A DNA stretch of 64,000 nt from Agrobacterium tumefaciens (GTDB taxonomy: Bacteria > Pseudomonadota > Alphaproteobacteria > Rhizobiales > Rhizobiaceae), in assembly GCF_009649785.1 (NCBI RefSeq), contig NZ_WJOK01000028.1:1-64000 (forward strand), in the 5' to 3' direction. Below are positions 46,744 to 55,557 of the stretch, piece by piece (the first letter of the stretch is position 1; every line of letters begins with the position of its first letter). The position numbers and the translations under genes were made by a program. The notes under the pieces are model-generated. The model was not told where the DNA came from. It worked only from the letters and a program-made list of their open reading frames with translations, and made no database searches.

Positions 46744-49226
46744 CGGTGTCGCCCCATCATACGCAGCATCGCGAAGGTGGCAAAGCCCAGGAGCGACACG
46801 AACCCGATGAATGCCAGCGAATAGGAAAGAACATTGGAAGACAGCCAATTAGCAGCGATCAGCCTCCAGTTCGAGAGGGAAAACGCCCGCGTGACGTAGA
46901 AATACGGCTGCCCCACCTCGACCGTTTCGATCTTTTCTGCACCGGCATCGTAAGCTGCGACCCGCCCGGTGACGTCGCGCCAATGGTTTTCACGCACCAT
47001 CGAAGACATGCCGTCACGAAGCTCCGCCGACGTCGGGGCGGTAGCCAGCGTCCAGACCCCTTCGCCGGAAGGGCTTAGACCCTGCACCAGCATGAAGGAG
47101 ACATTGCCGGGCGGCGCATAGGGCTGCTCGGCCGCCGGCAGGAAACGCAGCGTATCGGAACTCAGATCGAAATTCCGCTTCATCCACTCCTCAAAGGAGG
47201 AAACCTGGCCTTGCCAGATGCCGCCGTCCACCCGCTCTCGCCAGTCATTAAAGAGGGTTTCGCTGTTCTGCGCAGGCGGCTGAACGCCCGTTCCCATTTT
47301 CCAGGATATCTGGCTGGAAGGGACAAGATTGAACTGGCTGATCAGCGATTGCGGGAATTGCGAAATCGTCCCGACGAACAGGGCGTCACGGTCCCCGATC
47401 ACCAGCGGAGAGGCCACGGTCTCGACATTGATCGGATATCCCGCAGCGCTTGCCAGCCGGCTGACCAATGTCGCCGCCGCCGACATGGTGTCGGTATCGA
47501 AACGATCAAGCGACAGCGCGACGGGATTTGCGGCAAACCTGTAGGGCTGCCCGGCACCGGACATCGCGGCGAGATCCGGTTTGCGACCGATCTGCGCGTA
47601 ATCAGGAATATGGATTTCCGATGTGTCGAACAGGGCAAAACGCGGGGTCGTGCTGGCCGGCGCTCCCGGCGCGCAGACCTGATCCTGCGCCGTCATCAAC
47701 ACGGCCTCGATGGTGATCTTGTTCGGGCCAGGCTTGAAGTGGCGCATCGTCACATTGATGGGCAGATGCCGGAAAATGCCGCCACCATTGTTGGAGATCG
47801 GCACGGTCGAGGCGATCTCGTCATTGACGTAGATGTCTATATGGCTACCGGGCAGCACCTGCGAGGAATAGGCGGCATCGAGCAGCATGGCCGCCTCGCC
47901 ATAGGCCGACGCATAAAAATCTGCGGGCATGCCGACGTAGAATTCGTTGCGGAAACGCCGTCCACCAAATTCGCTGCTCTCAAGCCCAAGCTCGGAAAGC
48001 GCGATGCGACGGTCCGACATGACGAGCGGCACATCCGGCGCATGCCAGCTGCGGGTGGAAAAGGTCGTTCTCTGGGCACCGGGCGTGCGCGAGATCGAGG
48101 AAAACAGCGTCTCAATCGCCGCCTGTACCGCCTGCGGGGTGGGACCGCTGACGAAGAGTGGCGAGAGGCCACCCGGTGCAGTGGTATCGAAGCCGGCAAA
48201 AGCACCCGCCGACGCCTCGGGCGGCACCGCGCCGGTGAAGCCGGCAATCTCGCGTGCGGTGCCGACAAGAACCACAAGCGTTCCCGCCTTGCGTTCGGCG
48301 GAGGGTGCTGCCACGAAACGGATCGTCTGGTTCGGCATCTGGGTTCGGAGCGCCAGAGCCTGCGAAAGGCGCAGCAGCGAATCTGCAAATGCCGGATTGC
48401 CGAGCGCAGGTGCAACGATCTCGATCGACGTTGCAGCCTTGGCGTCAGGACCGGTTGCCTGGATATCGTCAATATTGGTGAAGTTGCCCGCGACATCGGC
48501 GTTAAAGCCGATATAGGTATTTGCCGGATTAACATCGGTCCACAGATCATAAGTGGACTGGATCGTGCAATCGGTTCTGTGGCGTTGCTGCACGCCAAGC
48601 GTCACGACATTCGCGCCCACCTGCAGGACACCGGGTGGAATTTTCAAGGAAACATTGCCCTCACCGTCGGGCGCTTCAATGCGCGCCGTCTCCAGCGGAA
48701 CATTGTTGAGGCTGACCTGGAAATTCGAGTCTTCCGGCGCGACCACGATGGCGTTCTGATAACCGATATTCAGCGAAACGGCGGCATTCACCTGCTCGGG
48801 CGTCAGATAAATGCTCCACTTCCGCCGATCCATTTCGCCGGAAAGGCTGAGCTTTTCGTACGGCAAGATATACCGGCGACGGCTATCCGCCGCGGGTGAC
48901 GATGCCTGAACGGGTGCGGGTCTCGCCTGACCCTGCGGCGGCATGGATACGGGTGGCGTCAGCGGCCGCAGCGGCGGTTGCGGCGCAGGTGCGGGCTGCA
49001 TTACCACAGGAGGCTGGCCCACTGCAGGCTGGGTCGATTGCTGGGCTGGCTGCGGCTGGCGCGGTACAGCGGGGGGAAGTGTCGGCGGCGGCACGGGTGC
49101 CGGGGCTGTCTGTGCAGGCTTCTCCGGCGACATGTCGAAGGGTGAGGACTGCGCCATCGCACCGGTTGCGACGACACCCAACATCAGTGCTGTCAGTGAA
49201 CTCCTGATCGTTTTACCGCCGGTCAT
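46740..49226 (-). CDS. bcsB: Cellulose synthase subunit B (BcsB/CelB), cyclic di-GMP synthase-associated periplasmic protein
   Basis: An 828-residue periplasmic protein held by a C-terminal transmembrane helix (LAFIGFVSLLGFATFAMLRMM). The start at 49226 gives a signal peptide MTGGKTIRSSLTALMLGVVATGAMAQ and overlaps the bcsA stop (ATGA). A Pro-rich linker (residues about 33-110) leads to carbohydrate-binding jelly-roll and flavodoxin-like units (ISLNIGYQNAIVV-type, LSLSGEMDRRKWSIYL, RHRTDCTIQSTYDLWT). BcsB guides the new glucan chain and is needed for BcsA activity. It also carries two flavodoxin-like domains by family knowledge. CelB in A. tumefaciens. Confidence 0.93.
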   Translation of the reverse strand: MTGGKTIRSSLTALMLGVVATGAMAQSSPFDMSPEKPAQTAPAPVPPPTLPPAVPRQPQPAQQSTQPAVGQPPVVMQPAPAPQPPLRPLTPPVSMPPQGQARPAPVQASSPAADSRRRYILPYEKLSLSGEMDRRKWSIYLTPEQVNAAVSLNIGYQNAIVVAPEDSNFQVSLNNVPLETARIEAPDGEGNVSLKIPPGVLQVGANVVTLGVQQRHRTDCTIQSTYDLWTDVNPANTYIGFNADVAGNFTNIDDIQATGPDAKAATSIEIVAPALGNPAFADSLLRLSQALALRTQMPNQTIRFVAAPSAERKAGTLVVLVGTAREIAGFTGAVPPEASAGAFAGFDTTAPGGLSPLFVSGPTPQAVQAAIETLFSSISRTPGAQRTTFSTRSWHAPDVPLVMSDRRIALSELGLESSEFGGRRFRNEFYVGMPADFYASAYGEAAMLLDAAYSSQVLPGSHIDIYVNDEIASTVPISNNGGGIFRHLPINVTMRHFKPGPNKITIEAVLMTAQDQVCAPGAPASTTPRFALFDTSEIHIPDYAQIGRKPDLAAMSGAGQPYRFAANPVALSLDRFDTDTMSAAATLVSRLASAAGYPINVETVASPLVIGDRDALFVGTISQFPQSLISQFNLVPSSQISWKMGTGVQPPAQNSETLFNDWRERVDGGIWQGQVSSFEEWMKRNFDLSSDTLRFLPAAEQPYAPPGNVSFMLVQGLSPSGEGVWTLATAPTSAELRDGMSSMVRENHWRDVTGRVAAYDAGAEKIETVEVGQPYFYVTRAFSLSNWRLIAANWLSSNVLSYSLAFIGFVSLLGFATFAMLRMMGRHR

Positions 49227-51412
49227 TTTACAACTCCGGCAGGTTTGACGGTTTTGGAGGCGGGCCGGAGCGCCTTGGCCAGATAAAACAGGCCGCGCTG
49301 CGTCTGGAACAGCGATATCGCCAGAAAGATCGCCGTGCCTCTGATGAGGCCGGGGTTCTTGCGGCGCACGCGCTGGAACTCGCTCCATTGCTCGGAATTG
49401 GCGAAGATCAGGTCGGCGATCAGGCGATGATCGATGGCGCGCTGCGGCGAGAATGTGCAGCCTATGGAAATGAAACCGTCGCTCCGGACCGTGCGGACCA
49501 CATTGATGGTCATGGTTTCCGGCACGCCCTCGCTATGCGGCTTCACCCTAATGATCGCTGTCGTGTTCTTTTCGATAGCGGTGATGCTGTCGAAAAGATT
49601 GATCAGCAGGCCATGCACCGACACGTTGTCAATGGAGGCCGGCACCCATGCGTCACTACCCTCAAGCTTGACCTCGCAGCGCCGCTTGACGGTGATGCGC
49701 CGCGACGCCGATTTTTCGCCGCGCTCGGAGACGACGCCAAGCGCACAGCCCGCGAAGATAAGGTTGAGCAGGTTCCAGCCGCCGACGACGAGTGTTACGT
49801 CCGCCTTGTACGGCTCCGCATAGATGCGCCAGATGGCAAAGGCCATCGCAACCAGCAAAAGTGCGAAAATGACGAAGAACGGGCGGCTGATTTCCGAAAG
49901 CCGCGCCTCGGCGATGGATTCGTCCTTCGCCGTCACCTTGAAGGTCGGCTTGCCCGGATTGAAGATCACAGACACGACGGCTGGCAGAAGGTGGACCGTC
50001 TGCACATATTCGTAGAGTTCAGAAATCCACGGCCAGCGGAAGCTGCCATAGAGATAGTTCTGCATCATCAGGTTCACGAGCATATACGCGGCCGTATAAG
50101 CCAAAAACTCGCCGCCGGAAGCCACGAAAATCTGAAGATCGAAGAACAGGTAGAACAACGGCGCAAACAGGAAGATCGTGCGCGGGAACGGGAAAAGCCA
50201 GAACAGCGTCGACGACATGTAGCAAAGACGCTGCGTGAAGGAGAGACCACGGCGGAACAGAGGCTGGCGAAAGATCAGAATCTGCATCATGCCCTGCGCC
50301 CAGCGGCTGCGCTGGCCGATGAAGCTTGCGAAGGTGGCCGGTTGCAGCCCGGCGATCAGGGGCTTGTCGACATAGACGCTGTTCCAGCCGCGCGAATGCA
50401 GCGCGAGCGCCGTTTCGCAGTCCTCGGTGATGCTGACGCCGCTGAACCCTTCCGTATCCAGCAGTGCCTCGCGCCGCAGCACGGCGGCGGAACCACAGAA
50501 AAACGCGCCATTCCACTTGTCGAGACCGCGCTGGATGATGCCGTAAAACATCTCGTTTTCGCTCGGCATCGTCTCGAAGGTGCGCAGATTGCGCTCGATC
50601 GGATCGGGATTGACGAAGAAGTGCGGCGTCTGCACCAGGAAGAGCCGGGGGTCTTCCTCGAAATAGCCCACCGTTTCCAGAAGGAAATCGCGCGCCGGCG
50701 CATGGTCGGCGTCAAACACCGTCACCAGTTCGCCGGTCGAGTGGGCGAGGCCGTTATTGAGATTTCCGGCCTTGGCGTGGACGTTGCGCTCGCGCGTCAG
50801 ATAACGCACGTCGAGGTCCTCGCAAAGCTTCTTCAACTCCTCATGGCGGCGCTGTGCCGCCTGCGCCTCGACGATATTGCTGGCATTGCGCTTCTGCACC
50901 GAGCCGCCGTCGTCCAACAGCCAGACGGTGAACTTGTCGGCCGGGTAATCCATGTTCTTGGCCGCCGCCAGCGTATTGGCGAGAAGCTCCGCGTCCTCGT
51001 TGTAACTCGGCACGAAAACATCGACCGTCGGCCGGTAATCGGGCGAGCCAGGCCGGGTCTTGCGGGAAGGCAGCGGCATCGACACGATGACGAGGCTGAG
51101 ACCCAGCATCACGACGCTATACATTTCCGCGAGATAAAGCAGAAAGCCGGGAATGAAGTTTTCGAGCTGGTTGACGGGCGGCAGCGTGCTCGTGGTGCGC
51201 CAATAGACATAACGAAGCACGATGGCCGTGCCGAAACCAAGCGCCACGAGCCGCCAGGCTCCCTGCCCGTTGAAACTCTTTATTGTTGCGAGAAGGACAA
51301 GCGAGATCGCCGTGGCGACCAGGTGCGTCTGCAGGCTGACCGGCATCGTGACGATGGCCAGAACGCAAAGCGACACAAGAAACCAGACAATGATTGTGAT
51401 GGCCTTGTTCAT
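49223..51412 (-). CDS. bcsA: Cellulose synthase catalytic subunit (BcsA/CelA)
   Basis: A 729-residue inner-membrane GT2 enzyme. Catalytic motifs: DDG 167-169, DxD in VFDADH 234-236, FFCGS 304-308, TED 329-331 and QRSRW 367-371; the gating loop FKVTAK is at 491-496. A C-terminal PilZ domain (about 560-670) contains NVSVHG (596-601), but the usual RxxxR cyclic di-GMP motif reads K567-S-A-S-R571. About eight transmembrane helices surround the GT domain. It polymerises UDP-glucose to beta-1,4-glucan. It starts the tightly overlapped A-B-Z-K series, 82 bases after bcsN. Confidence 0.96.
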   Translation of the reverse strand: MNKAITIIVWFLVSLCVLAIVTMPVSLQTHLVATAISLVLLATIKSFNGQGAWRLVALGFGTAIVLRYVYWRTTSTLPPVNQLENFIPGFLLYLAEMYSVVMLGLSLVIVSMPLPSRKTRPGSPDYRPTVDVFVPSYNEDAELLANTLAAAKNMDYPADKFTVWLLDDGGSVQKRNASNIVEAQAAQRRHEELKKLCEDLDVRYLTRERNVHAKAGNLNNGLAHSTGELVTVFDADHAPARDFLLETVGYFEEDPRLFLVQTPHFFVNPDPIERNLRTFETMPSENEMFYGIIQRGLDKWNGAFFCGSAAVLRREALLDTEGFSGVSITEDCETALALHSRGWNSVYVDKPLIAGLQPATFASFIGQRSRWAQGMMQILIFRQPLFRRGLSFTQRLCYMSSTLFWLFPFPRTIFLFAPLFYLFFDLQIFVASGGEFLAYTAAYMLVNLMMQNYLYGSFRWPWISELYEYVQTVHLLPAVVSVIFNPGKPTFKVTAKDESIAEARLSEISRPFFVIFALLLVAMAFAIWRIYAEPYKADVTLVVGGWNLLNLIFAGCALGVVSERGEKSASRRITVKRRCEVKLEGSDAWVPASIDNVSVHGLLINLFDSITAIEKNTTAIIRVKPHSEGVPETMTINVVRTVRSDGFISIGCTFSPQRAIDHRLIADLIFANSEQWSEFQRVRRKNPGLIRGTAIFLAISLFQTQRGLFYLAKALRPASKTVKPAGVVK

Positions 51413-51494
51413 CCCGAAACTTTCCGCTCTCTTCCCCGCCCGGAATTTTTACCGGGATCTTTTGCAATGCCCTCTTCTGCTGTTGCTCCAGCCA

Positions 51495-52490
51495 TCACCT
51501 GCATCCCGGAGGCGCTGCCGAACCGGACAAACATGTGGGCGACGGAATGGCCACCTGCGGAACCTGCGTCGGCTGCTGGCTCTCCACCTGCACGCTGGCC
51601 GCGCGCCTGCCGACTACAGCAGGCCTTGCGGGCTGGGCGGGCGCGCCAACGGATGCGGGTGACGGAATACTGACTGCCGCAACCGGCGGTAGGGGCTGCG
51701 CCGTTGGCTGAACAGGCGTGACGGGTACGGCAGCACGGCGCACGGGTTGCAATGGTATGCTCGCAGTCACTTCACTGCCGGGCCGCATCGGCACCTCATT
51801 GGTCTTCATGGGATAGACCGGATGGCCCGGCCGCCCAAGGTTCTGATCCACCGCCTGCGGCGTGCCATAGGGGTTCCAGCTTTGCGAGGCATAGGTGCCG
51901 GTGATCGTGTAATTATACATGACCGTCAGAAGCTGCTCGACGCTTGCCGCCGACTGGCAGAGGCGCAGTCGCACCTTGATACGCCCCAGGTTGCGGAAAT
52001 CCTGCCGCATGCTTTCGGGTGAGCGGATGTCCTGCCAGCCATAAAGGCAGGTATCGCTGCCTCGGCCCTTGCCGGCCGCATAAGAAAAGGCGCCGTAACC
52101 GTTCTGCAGATAATTCGCCGACATGACGATGTTCTCACCCGGAAACTCCGAGCGGATTTCCCGCGCGACGGAGGATGCCTTAAAGCCGGAGAAAGTCAAA
52201 GCATCGCGATCAGTGTCGCCGGCTTGCTGCGGACCGAAGAACTCGGCCTTAATGTAGTTCTGTCCGGGCGTAGCGGCTTCGGCGCGCAATACGACCTGCT
52301 GTGCCACGGCATTGGAGTAGGTGCGATTGACTACGGTGACGATTTCCGGACCGCCGGGCGGTGGGAAAACCAGTGCTTCGGACGCAGACAACATCTTTGC
52401 GCCCCCGAACGACCTGACGCCCGAGGGAGTATTGCAGCCCGAAAGAACTGCAATAGAGAATAGCAATGAAGTAAAGGCAGAAAATTTCAC
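51495..52490 (-). CDS. bcsN: Cellulose biosynthesis lipoprotein BcsN
   Basis: About 331 residues from a GTG at 52490, which gives a lipoprotein signal (KFSAFTSLLFSIAVLSGC, lipobox LSGC); no ATG fits this signal and the longer frame upstream begins without one. The conserved BcsN core includes NAVAQQVVLRAEAATPGQNYIKAEFFG, NIVMSANYLQNGYGAFSYA and DTCLYGWQDI; a Pro/Val/Gln-rich tail of about 100 residues follows. BcsN is typical of the rhizobial cellulose operons and of unknown molecular function; an outer-membrane lipoprotein here could help replace the absent BcsC pore, as inference. Confidence 0.8.
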   Translation of the reverse strand: MKFSAFTSLLFSIAVLSGCNTPSGVRSFGGAKMLSASEALVFPPPGGPEIVTVVNRTYSNAVAQQVVLRAEAATPGQNYIKAEFFGPQQAGDTDRDALTFSGFKASSVAREIRSEFPGENIVMSANYLQNGYGAFSYAAGKGRGSDTCLYGWQDIRSPESMRQDFRNLGRIKVRLRLCQSAASVEQLLTVMYNYTITGTYASQSWNPYGTPQAVDQNLGRPGHPVYPMKTNEVPMRPGSEVTASIPLQPVRRAAVPVTPVQPTAQPLPPVAAVSIPSPASVGAPAQPARPAVVGRRAASVQVESQQPTQVPQVAIPSPTCLSGSAAPPGCR

Positions 52491-52827
52491 TGCCCCGTGC
52501 CCCTTTATTTCCCCAAGCCCTAACAGGTTAAAAGGAGACCGAATCACTAATGACCAGACCATTGTTACGAAATACTGGAGGCAGGCGAATAAGCAATATC
52601 AAATTTATATTGTAATTTCTGATGCTTTGTGGCCTCCGAATCGTTTCGGATCCCTTCTTTGCCGGACGAGACGACGGAACCAAATCGCGCTGGTACGGGT
52701 TCGCTCGGCGTGAGGTCGATATTTTTACGGTTGCAGCGCAATATGTCCCATGGTCTACTTGCGTCTATAATGACGTATTTTTATTGATCACTTTTTTCAT
52801 TCAACTGTAAAAACAGAGAGTTGACGC
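52491..52827. promoter_or_regulatory. Divergent control region between bcsN and the epimerase gene
   Basis: AT-rich, about 340 bases without a convincing gene. It holds a perfect inverted repeat TCCGAA-TCGT-TTCGGA (52635-52650), a candidate operator about 145 bases upstream of bcsN. Confidence 0.4.
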
Positions 52828-54012
52828 ATGACTGTGCAATTTCCGAGTATCTCGCAGGCGCTTGCCGAAGAGATCGGAACCTTACGGAAATGGCTTGAAG
52901 AGGACGCGCTACCGCTGTGGTGGGAGGTTGGCTCCGCCCGTCCGGACGGCGGTTTTTACGAGCGCCTGGGCCAGGATGCGAAACCGGTTTTTTCTGATGA
53001 CCGCCGCGCCCGCGTGCAGCCTCGTCAGGCCTATTGTTTCGCTGCCGCCGGCCAGAACGGCTGGCAGGGTCCGTGGAAGGATGCGTTGCTGCATGGGCTG
53101 AGCTGGTTCGAAAAGGTCTATCGCCTCGATAACGGCCTTTACGGCAACCTCGCCGACCAGACCGGCAAGCTGATCGATCCGTCCTTCGATCTCTACAATC
53201 AGGCTTTCGCGCTTTTCGCCGCAGCACAGACGGCCGCAGCCCTTCCCGACCGCAAGGACGAGATGCGTGCCCGGGCGCTCGAGATCCTCGCCGTCCTCAA
53301 TCGCGACTACAAACACCCCGTCGCCGGCTTTGAGGAAGCGAACCCGCCGCGCACGCCGCTGTGCTCCAATCCGCATATGCATCTTTTCGAGGCGATGCTT
53401 GCCTGGGAAGTGCAGGACCCCGAAGGTCCATGGACCGCGCTGGCCGACGAGATCGCCGGCCTTGCACTCACCCGCTTCATCGATGGCACCAATGGCGGGC
53501 TACGCGAATTCTTCGGCCATGACTGGATGCCGTTTGAAGGTGAGAAGGGCCGCATCATGGAGCCCGGTCACCAGTTCGAATGGGCCTGGCTTCTGGTGCG
53601 CTGGGGCAGCCTGCGCAACAATGGCGAGGCAATCGCCAAGGCCAAGCGCATGTTCGAGATCGGCGAAGCGCATGGCATCTGCCCACGCCGCAAGGTCGCG
53701 ATCATGAGCTTGTACGATGATTTTTCGGTACATGACGGTCTGGCACGGCTCTGGCCGCAGACGGAATGGCTGAAGGCAGCCTTGCGCCTTGCCAGCGTGA
53801 CCATTGGTGAAGAAAGACAGCGTTATCTTGCCTCGGGCCTGAGGGCCATCGGCGCGCTGCAGCCTTTCCTCGACACACCGGTCAAAGGGCTTTGGTTCGA
53901 CAAATGGCCGGCCGACAAGCCGATGCTGGACGAACCGGCACCGGCCAGCACTTTCTACCACATCGTCTGCGCCATCTATGAGGCTGAGGCAGTACTCGCC
54001 TCCAGCCATTAG
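52828..54012 (+). CDS. N-acylglucosamine 2-epimerase family protein, mannose isomerase type
   Basis: A 394-residue (alpha/alpha)6-barrel enzyme of the AGE family. Conserved pieces: WWEVGSARPDGGFYERLGQD, RVQPRQAYCFAAAG, NPHMHLFEAMLAW (His183, His185), the catalytic His248 in EPGHQFEWAWLL and His378 in STFYHIVCAIYEAE. The two catalytic His match D-mannose isomerases and YihS-type aldose-ketose isomerases better than renin-binding epimerases, in which the second is also conserved, so a D-mannose/D-fructose interconversion is the likeliest guess. It sits alone on the plus strand between the cellulose and APS-like operons. Confidence 0.8.
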   Translation: MTVQFPSISQALAEEIGTLRKWLEEDALPLWWEVGSARPDGGFYERLGQDAKPVFSDDRRARVQPRQAYCFAAAGQNGWQGPWKDALLHGLSWFEKVYRLDNGLYGNLADQTGKLIDPSFDLYNQAFALFAAAQTAAALPDRKDEMRARALEILAVLNRDYKHPVAGFEEANPPRTPLCSNPHMHLFEAMLAWEVQDPEGPWTALADEIAGLALTRFIDGTNGGLREFFGHDWMPFEGEKGRIMEPGHQFEWAWLLVRWGSLRNNGEAIAKAKRMFEIGEAHGICPRRKVAIMSLYDDFSVHDGLARLWPQTEWLKAALRLASVTIGEERQRYLASGLRAIGALQPFLDTPVKGLWFDKWPADKPMLDEPAPASTFYHIVCAIYEAEAVLASSH

Positions 54013-54060
54013 AGTCCGGGCGGGCGAGCGGGCCGGGCGTCCGCTCTACCCGCTCCAGCC

Positions 54061-55026
54061 TCAGTTAAGCCGCGCCGGGCGCACAACGCGCCAGTCGGGC
54101 TTGCCGAGATTGTGCGGCCATGGATGCACGTCCTTGTCGTTGAAATAGACGACCTCTTCCAGCTTGGGAAAATCCGCCTGTTTCAGCGTCACGTCGTTCA
54201 TCCATGGACGGACGTAGGAATCGCCGCCTTCATAACCCAGTTCAGCAACCCAGACCGGTTTATTGAAGGTTTCGACAAGCCCATAGCCCTTGCGCAGGAG
54301 ATCGGTGAACTTCTGCGGCCCGCCATATTCGATCTTGTCATAGTCCTCGAGACCGAAGACCGAGAGACCGACCAGGTCCGCGTAATTGTCACCAGGATAG
54401 TAAGCGCGCAGACCGTCAAGACCTTTCGGCGACCACATCACCTTGACGCCGGGGACCGCCTTGCGGGTCATGTCCACCATGCGTTTGTAGGCCGTGATAT
54501 AGTCCTGCGGGTTCCAACCCGACCACGAGAAGCGGCCGGATGTGTCTTCCATTTCCTGTCCCCAACGCAGGATCAGCGGGCTCTTCATTGCGGACATGCG
54601 TGCGGCGATCGCCTGCATGTTCTTGTCGTAATCGCCTCCCATCACCTTGCGGCGCAACTCGTCGGAGGTGAGCCGCCAGTTGACGTCCCATGACCAGGGT
54701 TCGACCGTGATCAGCACGTTACGCTTGCGCTCCAGAGCGTAAGCGTCTGCGAGCGCGAGGCTGTCGAGATCCACGTCCTCCCAGGGCAGGAACAGATGTT
54801 CCGTCGCCACCCCGGTCTGGCCGGTGAAATCGCCGTGCGGATCGTAGGCGCCGAAGCGTATACCATCCGCGTGCAATGTCGGACGTTTGTCGGCAAGCGT
54901 CTTCATGCCCGTGGAGCCCATGGGCGCGACCCCTTGGGCATCCAGTTTGAATATGGGGTACATGCTGGCTGAAGCAGCAACAGCAGCCCCGCTTGCAAAG
55001 AGCAGTCTTCTTCTTGTTATTTGCAT
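54061..55026 (-). CDS. apsE: GH26-like glycoside hydrolase of the APS-type operon (ApsE-like)
   Basis: A 321-residue secreted protein. The N-terminus MQITRRRLLFASGAAVAASA resembles a twin-arginine signal. The body is a (beta/alpha)8 GH26-like enzyme: acid/base Glu in LILRWGQEMEDTSGRFSWSGW and nucleophile Glu in NKPVWVAELGYEGG. AGGAGG lies before the ATG. By position, last in uxs-uxe-apsS-apsH1-apsE, it corresponds to apsE of S. meliloti. It probably trims or releases the polymer in the periplasm, as BcsZ does for cellulose; substrate inferred from context only. Confidence 0.75.
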   Translation of the reverse strand: MQITRRRLLFASGAAVAASASMYPIFKLDAQGVAPMGSTGMKTLADKRPTLHADGIRFGAYDPHGDFTGQTGVATEHLFLPWEDVDLDSLALADAYALERKRNVLITVEPWSWDVNWRLTSDELRRKVMGGDYDKNMQAIAARMSAMKSPLILRWGQEMEDTSGRFSWSGWNPQDYITAYKRMVDMTRKAVPGVKVMWSPKGLDGLRAYYPGDNYADLVGLSVFGLEDYDKIEYGGPQKFTDLLRKGYGLVETFNKPVWVAELGYEGGDSYVRPWMNDVTLKQADFPKLEEVVYFNDKDVHPWPHNLGKPDWRVVRPARLN

Positions 55027-55038
55027 GACACTTTCCTC

Positions 55039-55542
55039 CTACCTCGTCGCAGTCATCGCCTTGCCATAGGCGGCGATTTGCGGGGTGACGTCGTCCTTGC
55101 GGACAAGTTTCAGGAATTCATCTCCGGGCCGTGGCGGATTATGCCGGAAGACGTACCAGGGCCCGCCCTGCTTGCGCTGGTAAAGCACCTGACCGATGCG
55201 ACCGTGGTCGAAACACGTGTCGGCCTTGCCGTTTCCGGCATCGGTTTTCCAGGTAGCGCGCATGCACAGCGTACCTTTGGCATCGACGGTCCAGCGGCCT
55301 TCACCGACGGCCTTCTTGCCTTTCTCTTCAGTCAGGGCGATGAACTTGCGGCCATCGGCGATGAAGCGTCCGCCACCAGTCTCCCATTTCCAGGTCTTGT
55401 CGTAATACATATCTACGACTTCGCTGGTCCGGAGCGGTTTCGGCGTCTTCGTGCCGCCAGCGGCGTGGACGGCACTTGGCGCGATCACCGCAAGGCAGAG
55501 TACGAAAGCGGAGAACCCGCATTTGCTTATTGTTGTTCTCAT
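55039..55542 (-). CDS. apsH1: Secreted DUF995-like protein of the APS-type operon (ApsH1-like)
   Basis: A 167-residue protein with signal peptide (ISKCGFSAFVLCLAVIAPSAVHA). The mature part has the DUF995-like look of small rhizobial secreted proteins: RTSEVVDMYYDKTWKWETGGGRFIADGRKFIAL, GEGRWTVDAKGTLCMRATWK, DTCFDHGRIGQVLYQRKQGG. Two Cys may form a disulfide. The start ATG at 55542 follows GGAGGAGG. Function unknown; it lies between the synthase and the hydrolase and is matched by position to apsH1. Confidence 0.7.
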   Translation of the reverse strand: MRTTISKCGFSAFVLCLAVIAPSAVHAAGGTKTPKPLRTSEVVDMYYDKTWKWETGGGRFIADGRKFIALTEEKGKKAVGEGRWTVDAKGTLCMRATWKTDAGNGKADTCFDHGRIGQVLYQRKQGGPWYVFRHNPPRPGDEFLKLVRKDDVTPQIAAYGKAMTATR

Positions 55543-55557
55543 CACAGCCTCCTCCTT

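Noticed and set aside
47211-48899. 562-codon plus-strand frame opposite bcsB
   Set aside because: Shadow of the real bcsB gene; no recognisable domain and no ribosome site.
49388-51673. 761-codon open frame on the plus strand opposite bcsA
   Set aside because: Arg/His/Asp-rich translation typical of an antisense shadow; bcsA on the other strand has all catalytic motifs.
52622-52810. 62-codon plus-strand frame upstream of the epimerase gene
   Set aside because: No ribosome site or family; it covers the AT-rich divergent promoter region of bcsN.
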